From the NCBI GenBank assembly GCA_963812945.1, contig CAWEXD010000012.1, forward strand, positions 384,762 through 448,761: a DNA stretch of 64,000 nucleotides. The letters are read 5' to 3'. The notes under the pieces are model-generated. The model ran no database searches and was not told where the DNA came from. It worked only from the letters and a program-made list of their open reading frames with translations. How positions within the stretch are numbered: the stretch's first letter is position 1; each line of letters starts with the position of its first letter. Positions 38,339 to 46,467 of the stretch are shown piece by piece. The position numbers and the translations under genes were made by a program. This stretch comes from DASRDR01 sp963812945 [NCBI: uncultured Candidatus Rokubacteria bacterium] (GTDB taxonomy: Bacteria > Methylomirabilota > Methylomirabilia > Rokubacteriales).

Positions 38339-39169
38339 GTGCGAGGCGTGGTGCTGCCGGACCTCGAGACGGGCAGGGTCCACCTCGTCGGCCTATCGAA
38401 GGTCTACCCAACCGGTACCGTCGCACTCCGGGACGTTAATCTCCGCGTTGCCCCCGGCGAGACCGTGGGGCTCCTCGGCCCCTCGGGAGCGGGCAAGTCG
38501 ACGCTCCTCCGGTGCGTGAACGGCCTCGTCCGCCCGAGCGCGGGCCACGTGCGGGTCGACGGGCTGGTCCTCGATCAGGACGAGTCCGTGCTTCGACGGG
38601 TACGCCAGCGGGCCGCGATGATCTTCCAGCAGTTCAACCTGGTCGGCCGGCTCTCCGCGCTGGAGAACGTGTTGACCGCTCGCCTGTCCTACCGCCCGGT
38701 GCTCCCCACACTCCTCCGGCGCTTCCCGCGGGAGGACTACGAGCGGGCGATGGCCTGCCTCCGGCGCGTGGGACTCGCCGACCGGGCCGGCCAGCGCGCA
38801 GACACGCTCTCGGGGGGCGAGCGCCAGCGGGTCGCCGTCGCCCGGGCGCTTGCCCAGGAGCCCCGGATCCTCCTCGCGGACGAGCCGGTGGCGAGCCTCG
38901 ACCCCCGGTCGACCCGCCAGGTGCTGGAGCTCATTCGACGGGTCAGCTGGGAGGACGGCCTGACCGTCCTCATGAGCCTCCACCAGGTCGGCCTGGCCCG
39001 ACAGTTCTCGGATCGCGTCGCAGGCCTCGCCGGGGGACGCCTCGTCTTCGAGGGCCCGCCGGACGCGCTGGACGATCGGGCACTCGCCACCATCTACGGC
39101 GCTCTGCCGGAGAATCCAGAGGAGGACGATGGCCACCACGACCTCGTGGCGGTCGTGGCCCACGCCTGA
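38339..39169 (+). CDS. phnC: Phosphonate ABC transporter ATP-binding protein PhnC
   Basis: A 276-residue ABC ATPase: Walker A GPSGAGKST (residues 47-55), Q-loop MIFQQFNLV, signature LSGGERQRV and Walker B RILLADEP. RHRVG-region features of the phosphonate branch include RLSALENVLTARL and YERAMACLRRVGL. It powers uptake with PhnE and PhnD. GTG 38339 is used here, but GTG 38348 lies 7 bases after a weak TTGCCC-N16-TACCGT promoter and could be a leaderless start. It overlaps phnE by 41 bases. Confidence 0.9.
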   Translation: MRGVVLPDLETGRVHLVGLSKVYPTGTVALRDVNLRVAPGETVGLLGPSGAGKSTLLRCVNGLVRPSAGHVRVDGLVLDQDESVLRRVRQRAAMIFQQFNLVGRLSALENVLTARLSYRPVLPTLLRRFPREDYERAMACLRRVGLADRAGQRADTLSGGERQRVAVARALAQEPRILLADEPVASLDPRSTRQVLELIRRVSWEDGLTVLMSLHQVGLARQFSDRVAGLAGGRLVFEGPPDALDDRALATIYGALPENPEEDDGHHDLVAVVAHA

Positions 39170-39938
39170 GGCCTGGCGGGGGACGCGCTCCCGCTGGGCC
39201 CTCCTCGGGTGGGGCGCGGCGGCGGGAGTGCTCCTCTGGGCTGCGCACGGGGCGGATCTCCGCCTCCACGAGCTGGTCCGGGGCGCGCCCTACATGGCCG
39301 ACTTCCTCCGGCGGATGTTCCCGCCCAACCTCGCCCACGCGCCCGCGCTCGTCGGGCCGACGCTGGAGACGCTCCAGATGGCCCTCTGGGGGACGGTGCT
39401 TGCGATCGCGCTTGCCGCGCCGCTCGGCATCCTCGCGGCGCGCAACCTGACGCCCCATCCTCTCTGCTTCTGGGCAGCCCGGGGTCTCCTCAACGCCATG
39501 CGGGGCATCAACGAGCTGGTCTTCGCCCTGGTGTTCGTCGCAGCGGTGGGTCTCGGACCCCTCCCGGGCGTCCTGGCCCTCGCCGTCCACACGGCGGGCA
39601 TGCTCGGGAAGTTCTACGCGGAGGCGATGGAGGGGGTGGACCCGGGTCCGGTCGAAGCCCTGGCCGCCACGGGAGCGGGCCGGCTCCAGACGATCCGCTA
39701 CGCCGTGCTGCCCCAGATTCTGCCTGCGGTGGTCGCCTTCAACCTCTACCGGCTCGAGGTGTCGGTCCGCTCCGCCACGGTCCTCGGCCTGGTCGGCGCC
39801 GGCGGGATCGGCTTCGAGCTGATGAGCAGCATGCGGCTGTTCAAGTACCGCGAGGTCGCGATGATCCTCGTCGCGATCGTCGGCCTGGTGGTCCTGACGG
39901 ACGCCGTCTCCACGCGCGTCCGCAGGCGATACCTCTAA
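39129..39938 (+). CDS. phnE: Phosphonate ABC transporter permease PhnE
   Basis: A 269-residue inner-membrane permease with about six transmembrane segments. ARGLLNAMRGINELVFALVF and the EAA-type loop ALAATGAGRLQTIRYAVLPQ are characteristic of PhnE, as is the C-terminal SVRSATVLGLVGAGGIGFEL. GGAGG precedes the ATG, which lies inside the end of phnC. It forms the channel for phosphonate or phosphite uptake. Confidence 0.92.
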   Translation: MATTTSWRSWPTPEAWRGTRSRWALLGWGAAAGVLLWAAHGADLRLHELVRGAPYMADFLRRMFPPNLAHAPALVGPTLETLQMALWGTVLAIALAAPLGILAARNLTPHPLCFWAARGLLNAMRGINELVFALVFVAAVGLGPLPGVLALAVHTAGMLGKFYAEAMEGVDPGPVEALAATGAGRLQTIRYAVLPQILPAVVAFNLYRLEVSVRSATVLGLVGAGGIGFELMSSMRLFKYREVAMILVAIVGLVVLTDAVSTRVRRRYL

Positions 39939-39948
39939 GGAGGCTGCC

Positions 39949-40833
39949 ATGCATCTGCCGATGGTCTCCCTCGCCCTCGTCCTGACCCTGGCCGTCACCT
40001 TGCTCGCGCCCTCGGCGCCGCCTGACGGGCAGGAGCGAACGCTCCGCTTTGCCCTCACGCCCTCCGAGGAGACGACCGACCAGCAGATGAAGCGGTCGGC
40101 CCAGGTGATCCAGCGCCTGGAAAAGGACCTCGACCTCCGCGTCGTCCCGTACACAGCGGGTGACTACGTCTCCATCGTGGAGGCGATGCGGGCGAAGAAG
40201 GTGGACGTCGCGTGGCTGGGGTCCTTCTCCTACGTGCTGGCCGCCCAGGAGGCCGGCGCCGAGGCGTTCATCGCGGGCGTCCGCAAGAGCACCGGCAAGG
40301 CCAGCTACACGAGCCTCATCTTCGTCCGGGGCGACGCGCCATACCAGTCGGTCATGGACCTCAGGGGCAAGAGCTTCGCCTTCGTGGACCCCGCCTCGAC
40401 CTCCGGCCATCTCTTCCCCCGGGCCGGCATGGTGAAGATGGGGATCGCCGATCCGGCGGCCTTCTTCTCCCAGGTGGTCTTCGCCGGCGCCCACGACGCG
40501 GCCCAGCTGGCCGTGCTCAACCGGCGGGTGGACGGAGGCGCGTCGAACGACCGGGTAATGGACAATCTCATCAAGCGGGGTGACCTCAAGCCGGGCGACC
40601 TCAGGATCATCCATCGCTCCGGCCCCATCCCGCTCGGCCCGATCGCCTGGCGCCGCGACCTCCCGGAGGCGACGAAGGCCGGGCTCAAGCGGTCGTTCCT
40701 CGGCATGCGGGACGTCACGTTCGGCACCCTCGGCGAGCTGACTCACTTCGTCGAGGTGTCCGACCGGACCTACGACATCGTGCGGGAGACGGCCACCGTC
40801 CTGAAGCTCGATCTCAAGAAGATGGACGACTGA
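39949..40833 (+). CDS. phnD: Phosphonate/phosphite ABC transporter substrate-binding protein PhnD
   Basis: This 294-residue periplasmic protein has a signal peptide (residues 1 to about 25). The family pattern is visible: LRFALTPSEE, AKKVDVAWLGSFSYVLA, LRGKSFAFVDPASTSGHLFP and the AQLAVLNRRVDGGASND region. It binds phosphonate, phosphite or phosphate esters and delivers them to PhnCE. AAGGAGG sits at a good distance ahead of the ATG, 10 bases after phnE. Confidence 0.92.
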   Translation: MHLPMVSLALVLTLAVTLLAPSAPPDGQERTLRFALTPSEETTDQQMKRSAQVIQRLEKDLDLRVVPYTAGDYVSIVEAMRAKKVDVAWLGSFSYVLAAQEAGAEAFIAGVRKSTGKASYTSLIFVRGDAPYQSVMDLRGKSFAFVDPASTSGHLFPRAGMVKMGIADPAAFFSQVVFAGAHDAAQLAVLNRRVDGGASNDRVMDNLIKRGDLKPGDLRIIHRSGPIPLGPIAWRRDLPEATKAGLKRSFLGMRDVTFGTLGELTHFVEVSDRTYDIVRETATVLKLDLKKMDD

Positions 40834-40844
40834 GCGGCGTCCCC

Positions 40845-41975
40845 GTGGCGATTCCCCTCCCCTCGCGCGTGCTCGTCCTCATGCTGGACGGCTTCGGGGC
40901 CGACTACCTCGAGGCCAGCGACATGCCGAACCTGCGCCGCCTGATCGCCGAGGGCTTCCACTCGACCGTCGACGCATGCATGCCGACGGTCACGAACGTG
41001 AACAACGCATCGATCTGCACCGGCACGTGGCCGGCCGTCCACGGCATCACGGCCAACTCGTACCTGGATCTGGCAACGCGTGAAGAGCACTACATGGATC
41101 GGGCTGAGCTCCTCCTGGCACCGACGCTCTTCGAGCGGGCGGCGACGATCGGGCGCCGCTCCGCCCTGCTGACCGCCAAGGTGAAGACGATCCGCATGCT
41201 GGCGCGCGGCGCCGACATCACGCTGGCCGCCGAGGCACCTGACCCGGCGTGGGTGGCCCGGCTCGGGCCGCCTCCGGGAATCTACTCAGCGGAGATCAAC
41301 CACTGGCTCCTCGACGCCGCCACCCTGGTGCTCCGCACCTCCCCGGACGTGGGGGTCGTCTACTGCCACACGACCGACTACCCGATGCACATGGCGCCGC
41401 CAGATGGGGAGCTATCCCAGCGCCATCTGGCCGAGCTGGATCGGCGGCTCGGCGTCGTCCTGGACGCGTGCCCCGGCCTCGCCGTGTACCTGACCGCGGA
41501 CCACGGGATGAACTCGAAGCGCCGCTGCTACGATCTCGCGCGCGCCATGGCCGAGGCCGGCCGGCCAATCTTCTTCGCCATGTCCGCGGAGCGTGACCCC
41601 TACGTCCGTCATCACCGGACGTTCGGCGGTACCGCGTACGTGTGGCTGGAGGCGCCCGGCGACCGCGAGGGGGTGGACGCGGCACTTCGCGGCCTCGAGG
41701 GCGTTGAGGACGTCCTGACCCGTCACGAGGCCGCAGCGCGCTTCCGGCTCCACCCGGACCGCATCGGCGATCTCGTCGTTCTCGGCGACCGCGACACGGT
41801 CTTCGGGCCGCTGGAGCGCCCGGTGGAGGACTTGCCGGCCGGCTTCCGCACCCACGGGTCCTGTCACGAGCTTCGCGTGCCGCTCGTCGTGTACGGCGTT
41901 CCGGTGGCCCGGCTGGACCGCGCCGCGCACACGCACAACGTCCACCTGATGCGCTCGCTGGCCCTGGACGGCTAG
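40845..41975 (+). CDS. Phosphonoacetate hydrolase-like enzyme (AlkP superfamily)
   Basis: 376 residues from a GTG at 40845. The pattern matches PhnA-type phosphonoacetate hydrolases: metal ligand D15 (LMLDGFG), nucleophile T50 in MPTVTNVNNASICTG, D178 and H182 in CHTTDYPMHMAPP, D219-H220 in LTADHGMN, and a C-terminal His in THGSCHE (H337/H341). Such enzymes split phosphonoacetate into acetate and phosphate with two zincs. Its place directly behind phnCED supports uptake followed by cleavage of a phosphonate, though other AlkP phosphodiester substrates cannot be excluded. Confidence 0.85.
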   Translation: MAIPLPSRVLVLMLDGFGADYLEASDMPNLRRLIAEGFHSTVDACMPTVTNVNNASICTGTWPAVHGITANSYLDLATREEHYMDRAELLLAPTLFERAATIGRRSALLTAKVKTIRMLARGADITLAAEAPDPAWVARLGPPPGIYSAEINHWLLDAATLVLRTSPDVGVVYCHTTDYPMHMAPPDGELSQRHLAELDRRLGVVLDACPGLAVYLTADHGMNSKRRCYDLARAMAEAGRPIFFAMSAERDPYVRHHRTFGGTAYVWLEAPGDREGVDAALRGLEGVEDVLTRHEAAARFRLHPDRIGDLVVLGDRDTVFGPLERPVEDLPAGFRTHGSCHELRVPLVVYGVPVARLDRAAHTHNVHLMRSLALDG

Positions 41976-41986
41976 CCCTCCCGTCG

Positions 41987-42214
41987 ATGGCCCCGGACCT
42001 GAGCCTCGTCCTGGGCGGGGCTGGCGTGCTCGCCTTCTCGGTCGGGCTGGGCGCCCTCGTCCTCCGCGTCCCCCGGTGCCCCGGCTGCGAGCGGCGCGGC
42101 CAGCCGGAGGCGAGGGCCATCGCCGGGGCGGACCCGACCCTCATCGAACTGGTCTATTGGTGCCCGCCCTGTGGCCAGGTGTTCGGCCGGCGCACGCTGG
42201 TCCACCCGCACTGA
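41987..42214 (+). CDS. Small membrane-anchored zinc-ribbon-like protein
   Basis: 75 residues. An N-terminal membrane segment (LVLGGAGVLAFSVGLGALVL) is followed by two Cys pairs (CPGC and CPPC) spaced about 28 residues apart, as in a zinc ribbon. It starts 11 bases after the phosphonoacetate-hydrolase-like gene and may be cotranscribed. Function is unknown, and the gene could be spurious, though the two CPxC pairs argue for a real protein. Confidence 0.55.
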   Translation: MAPDLSLVLGGAGVLAFSVGLGALVLRVPRCPGCERRGQPEARAIAGADPTLIELVYWCPPCGQVFGRRTLVHPH

Positions 42215-42283
42215 GCGACCCCGTCCCGACGTCGCCGTCGGCAGCGGACCGCGGCGCCAGGCAGCGGGCGACCTAGCGAGCGG

Positions 42284-42748
42284 TCAGGGAGTCCGGGTCC
42301 CGCCGCTCCCTTCGGGCCCGTCGTGACCGGACCCGCCCGGCGCAATCACGGGCGCCACAGGAGCCTGAGCCGGCACCCACACCCACGTCCACGCCACCCT
42401 CACCCCGTCCCCCCAGAGCTCGTACCGGCCGTGGGGGTACTGCACCACGCGCGGCCCGGTCCAGCCGCCTTGAGGGGCCGGGGCGAGCGCGACCGCCTGG
42501 GACGGCACGGAGTAGGCGGGCGCCTGAACGTACACGGGCGCCTGGGGCCACGCGTACGCCACCGGGTAGGCGGGCGCGGTGTAGACGACGCGCGGCGCCG
42601 CGATGGCCGAGACGAGCTGGGTGAAGACGGCGAAGGACGCGAGCCCCAGGGCCACGCATTCCAGGCACGCCTGGGCCGGCGGCGCGGCGACGGCAAGGAT
42701 CAGGATCCCGATCAGGATCATGGCGATGCCTCGATGCATTGGCGTCAC
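42284..42748 (-). CDS. Secreted Pro/Ala/Val-rich protein of unknown function
   Basis: This 154-residue protein has a signal peptide (MILIGILILAVAAPPAQA) followed at once by CLEC. A Tyr/Pro/Val-rich middle (VVYTAPAYPVAYAWPQAPVY) leads to a more structured VVQYPHGRYELWGDGVRVAW and a Gly/Pro tail. The YPHGRYxLxGDGxxxxYxWVW-like pattern is common in small surface proteins of this kind but has no assigned role. It is the last gene of the run behind the lipoprotein gene. Confidence 0.65.
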   Translation of the reverse strand: MTPMHRGIAMILIGILILAVAAPPAQACLECVALGLASFAVFTQLVSAIAAPRVVYTAPAYPVAYAWPQAPVYVQAPAYSVPSQAVALAPAPQGGWTGPRVVQYPHGRYELWGDGVRVAWTWVWVPAQAPVAPVIAPGGSGHDGPEGSGGTRTP

Positions 42749-42796
42749 GCCCTTCCTTCTCCACCGTGGCCGTGCGGCGGCGTCATGGGTCCAGTC

Positions 42797-43387
42797 TCAG
42801 TCCTCGGACAGGATGCCGGCCTGCTGGAGATGCTCCACGACCGCCTTCGCCACGTCCCCCGCCACCTCCCGCGCCACGGCGGGGTCGAACGTCCGGCTCG
42901 ACCCCGACCAGATGAGGCTCTCGGAGGCGACCGCGTAGACATTGGTCTGCATCCGCACGGTCACGCTCTGGCGAGCGGAGTCAGGTCGCTCGAGCTCCTT
43001 GTACGTGCTGGCGTAGTAGTCGCCGAGGGTCTGACCGGCCCCGCTCGCCGCCCGGGGCGACGCGCCGTCGACGTCGACGACCCGCGCGACGATCGCGCCG
43101 TCGAACCCGTCGGCGCGCAGCCAGGCCCGGACCTTCTCGAGGTCGCCTTGCTCCGCCGTGGGCACGCGCCCGTAGCTCCCGACCCCGCGGGTGTTCATGG
43201 GAAGACGGCGCGCGAACTCGTCCTCGGCGAGACGCCGAACGGCCGGGTCGGTACCGAGCACGAACACCGCGACGTTGCGGAGAGGTGCGCCGCTGTGTCC
43301 GGGGTCCTTCCAGACGTCGCCGAGGCGGGTTCCGCTGCAGCCCACGAGGCTCGCCAAAACGGCGACGGCCACCAACCGGGCGATCAT
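42797..43387 (-). CDS. Putative lipoprotein, DUF4136-like
   Basis: 196 residues from the ATG at 43387; an ATG at 43411 would add eight basic residues. The lipobox LVGC (Cys about 17) predicts a lipoprotein. The mature part, KDPGHSGAPLRNVAVFVLG and GFDGAIVARVVDVDG, and the closing AREVAGDVAKAVVEHLQQAG resemble DUF4136-type envelope lipoproteins. It lies 27 bases behind the rhomboid gene. Confidence 0.75.
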   Translation of the reverse strand: MIARLVAVAVLASLVGCSGTRLGDVWKDPGHSGAPLRNVAVFVLGTDPAVRRLAEDEFARRLPMNTRGVGSYGRVPTAEQGDLEKVRAWLRADGFDGAIVARVVDVDGASPRAASGAGQTLGDYYASTYKELERPDSARQSVTVRMQTNVYAVASESLIWSGSSRTFDPAVAREVAGDVAKAVVEHLQQAGILSED

Positions 43388-43414
43388 CGTGCGCCGGCCT
43401 CGTCCATGCATCGC

Positions 43415-44185
43415 TCAGAGGTCACGGGAGTGGAGACCGAGATGGCGCGGGCGCCAGTGCCGCGCCTGGTGCTCGGCGACGTAGGCCGATCGCGCGAAGA
43501 GCTTGACCAGCACCACCCCCGCGACGAATCCGCCGAAGTGCGCCCAGAAGGCGACTCCCCCGCCCTCGCGGCCGAGCACCGTCAGCCCGCTCACGAACTG
43601 GAGGAGCAGCCAGTACCCGAGCATCATCCAGGCCGGCCATGCCATGGAGGTCATCATAAACCCGAGCGGCACCATCACGAACACCCGGACGTGCGGGTAG
43701 AGCAGGACGTAGCCGCCCATCACGCCGCTGATCGCCCCGGAGGCGCCCACCATCGGCACCGCCGACGCGGGGGTGAGCACGACCTGCGTCAGCGCGGCGG
43801 CCACGCCGGTCAAGAGATAGAAGACCAGGAAGCGGAGCCGGCCCATCGCGTCCTCGACGTTGTTCCCGAAGATCCACAGGAACCACATGTTCCCCAGCAC
43901 GTGCATCCAGGAGCCGTGGAGGAACATGGACGTGAAGACGTGCGACGTCTGCCGACCCGGATCGGTGAGGCAGGCCAGCCCCTCGCCCATCGGAAAGCGC
44001 GTGCCGGGCGGCACGCGCTGCGTCAGCTCGCCGGGAATCAGCCCGAGCTCGCAGACGGACTTCATCAGGGGCAGATCGCTCCCCGCGCCCTGGACGAAGA
44101 GCCAGCTCACCGCGTTGAGCCCGATCAACGCGTAGGTGACGAACGGCGTCCGGATCGTCTCGTTCTCGTCCCGGTACGGGAACAT
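43415..44185 (-). CDS. Rhomboid family intramembrane serine protease
   Basis: A 256-residue membrane protein with six or so hydrophobic segments. The rhomboid signature HGSWMHVLGNMWFLWIFGNN is followed by the catalytic Ser149 in GASGAISG and His216 in FWAHFGGFVAG. The N-terminal MFPYRDENETIRTPFVTYAL is typical of this bacterial branch. It cleaves membrane proteins within the bilayer; its substrates are unknown. It lies 46 bases behind the MltF-like gene. Confidence 0.93.
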   Translation of the reverse strand: MFPYRDENETIRTPFVTYALIGLNAVSWLFVQGAGSDLPLMKSVCELGLIPGELTQRVPPGTRFPMGEGLACLTDPGRQTSHVFTSMFLHGSWMHVLGNMWFLWIFGNNVEDAMGRLRFLVFYLLTGVAAALTQVVLTPASAVPMVGASGAISGVMGGYVLLYPHVRVFVMVPLGFMMTSMAWPAWMMLGYWLLLQFVSGLTVLGREGGGVAFWAHFGGFVAGVVLVKLFARSAYVAEHQARHWRPRHLGLHSRDL

Positions 44186-44231
44186 GGTCAGGGTCCTCGG
44201 CCCGGCCGCGCGGCAGGGACCGCCCCACCGA

Positions 44232-46364
44232 TCAGTGTAGCGCGATCAGCTTCGAGTAGGACTCGTACCGGCTCTGGATGCCGCTGACGTACTTGACGGG
44301 CTCCCCGCAGCGGCAGTAACCGTGCCGCGCCACTCGCGCGAACCGGGGCTTGGCGAGGAGCGGCATCGCCTTCTCGACGTGGCCGAACCAGCGGTTCGGA
44401 TCCAGCTTGAGGTCGGCGGCCAGCCGGCGTCCGTCGGCCACGTGGCCGGGCCCGCAGTTGTACGAGGCGAGCCCGAAGCGGAGGCGGTCCTGCTCGTCGA
44501 TCTCCGGCTCCCGGTACATCGCGACGTAGCGCGCGAGCAGCTTCGCCCCCGCGTGGATGCCCTGCTCCGGCTGCCGCACGTCGCCGACGTCGAGCTCCCG
44601 CGCCGTCCGCGGCATCACCTGCATCAAGCCCTGCGCTCCCGCCCAGCTCCGCGCCCGCGGGTCGAAGCGGGACTCCTGGAACATCTGAGACGTGACGAGC
44701 CTCCAGTCGAGCTCGTACATCGTCGCATATTTCTTGACCAGCGGGTCGTAGGGCGAGAGGCTGCCGGCCTGGTCCGACCGGTCCTCGCTGGTCGCCGCCC
44801 GCATGTGCCGCTGGTTCTTGAAGTACTTGGTCATCGTGATGTTGTAGAAGGTGCTCCGGTAGATCCGCCGGATGAACCGGTCGGCGACCGCCTTGAGACG
44901 GGGCTGGTCCTTCCGGAGCATCCAGGCGATGTCCCGGGGGTCGCCGATGGGGCCCGCCGAGCGGATCGCGTCGCTGAAGGTCAGCTCGAGGTCGACGATG
45001 TTCGAGTCGGCGACCGTCGCGGTGTGCCGGCCCTCCCCGACGGCGTCGAGGATGTCCTCGGTCTCCTCGTCCTCCGGAACCAGCTCCAGCTCGAATCCGT
45101 GCCGGGCCTGGAGGGGCGCGAGCGCCTGGTGGTAGCTCGACGAGCGCCGCACCGCGATCTTCCGGCCCCGGAGGTCGGCCAGGCTCCGGGTGGTCCGGTC
45201 CTTCGCGGGCACGATCAGAAGCTCGCTGACCTTGTTGTAGGCCGACGTGAACGCGAACTCCCGGCTTCGCTCCGGCGTGATCGCGAGCCCCGCGGCGATC
45301 AGATCGCCCTTGCCCTCCCGGAGATAGGTGGACAGCTCCTCCCGCGACGGAGGGATCACCAGCTCGAGACGGACGCCGAGCGTGCGAGCGAACTCGCGGA
45401 CGAGCTCGTACTCGAAGCCGAGCTCTTCGCCGCGGTGGAGGAAGTACGTCGTGCTCGAGTTGCGCGTCAGGACCCGGAGGGCCCCCCGCTTCCGGATGGC
45501 GTGGAGGTCGGCCCGCACGGGCCGATCCTTGTAGCCGGTCAGCGCCCGCTCCACGAGGAACGAGTCGAGGGCCGCCTTCAGCGCCGGGTTCTCCTTGCGA
45601 ACCCCCCAGGCGATCGGGTCGCGCTCGGTCAGGGCGAAGGCCCCCTTCACCCCGGGCTCGAACGTCAAGGCCGCGTCCAGGATGTCCGAGTCGGCCACCG
45701 TGATGGCTTCCTCGCCGCGCGCCACCTTCTGGATCAGATCGAACGTGTCCGCCGTCTCCCGCGCCGGCTTGATCTCGAGGCCCTTGACCCGCGACGCCAG
45801 CCGCGTGAGGGCTCCGGCGTACGAGCTCGAGGGACGGACGGTCACGGTCTTCCCGGCCAGGTCTGCCGCCCGCCGGATGCTCCGGTCCGCCTTGGGAACC
45901 ACCACCTGCTGCGACACGTAGCGGACCGGCCGGGTGAAGGCGATCTCCTGGGCGCGCTCGGGCGTGATCGCCAGCGAGCCCACGATCACGTCCCCGCGGC
46001 CGGCTCGGAGCGCCGGGATCAGCTGGCTCCGGTCGGACACCACGACCGGGACGGCGCGGAGATCCAGCTTCCGCGCGAAGGTCACGGCGAGCGCGAGCTC
46101 CTCGCGCTTGGGGTCGCCCGCGCGCTGGAGGTGCTCGGGCGCGGTCACCAGCAGGCGGAGCACCCCCGCCTTCCGGATCGCGGGCAGGTCGCCGTTGGCG
46201 GCGGGGCCGGGCGTCTCGGCGGCCAGCGCCGGCGACCCGAGCGGGCCGAGGCTCGACCACGCCGCGGCGAGCGTCGCTAGCGAGAGGATCGCGATCCGGC
46301 CAGCGATCCGCGTGCTCACCGACGATGCCCGGGCGCCGCGAGGAGTCGAGCGGCTGACACCCAT
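44232..46364 (-). CDS. MltF-like lytic transglycosylase with two tandem substrate-binding (SBP_bac_3) domains
   Basis: A 710-residue periplasmic or membrane-tethered protein with an N-terminal signal. Two SBP_bac_3 domains follow, at about 60-285 (IRKAGVLRLLVTAPEH) and 287-520 (IRKRGALRVLTRNSST); each contains a GDVIVGSLAITPERAQEIAF or GDLIAAGLAITPERSREFAF stretch. The C-terminal SLT domain (about 545-690) has the catalytic Glu in SQMFQESRFDPRARSW and then GLMQVMP. Classical MltF has one binding domain. It cleaves peptidoglycan glycan strands, and the doubled domain suggests additional ligand control. Confidence 0.9.
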   Translation of the reverse strand: MGVSRSTPRGARASSVSTRIAGRIAILSLATLAAAWSSLGPLGSPALAAETPGPAANGDLPAIRKAGVLRLLVTAPEHLQRAGDPKREELALAVTFARKLDLRAVPVVVSDRSQLIPALRAGRGDVIVGSLAITPERAQEIAFTRPVRYVSQQVVVPKADRSIRRAADLAGKTVTVRPSSSYAGALTRLASRVKGLEIKPARETADTFDLIQKVARGEEAITVADSDILDAALTFEPGVKGAFALTERDPIAWGVRKENPALKAALDSFLVERALTGYKDRPVRADLHAIRKRGALRVLTRNSSTTYFLHRGEELGFEYELVREFARTLGVRLELVIPPSREELSTYLREGKGDLIAAGLAITPERSREFAFTSAYNKVSELLIVPAKDRTTRSLADLRGRKIAVRRSSSYHQALAPLQARHGFELELVPEDEETEDILDAVGEGRHTATVADSNIVDLELTFSDAIRSAGPIGDPRDIAWMLRKDQPRLKAVADRFIRRIYRSTFYNITMTKYFKNQRHMRAATSEDRSDQAGSLSPYDPLVKKYATMYELDWRLVTSQMFQESRFDPRARSWAGAQGLMQVMPRTARELDVGDVRQPEQGIHAGAKLLARYVAMYREPEIDEQDRLRFGLASYNCGPGHVADGRRLAADLKLDPNRWFGHVEKAMPLLAKPRFARVARHGYCRCGEPVKYVSGIQSRYESYSKLIALH

Positions 46365-46467
46365 CCGGATCGATTATCGGCGGCCCGGCGGCCGGAAGGG
46401 CCAGGAATTCGGACGGAGCAGGGCTCGCCGCCCGCGCGCCGGCAGGCTGCGACGGGCGTCCACGAGT

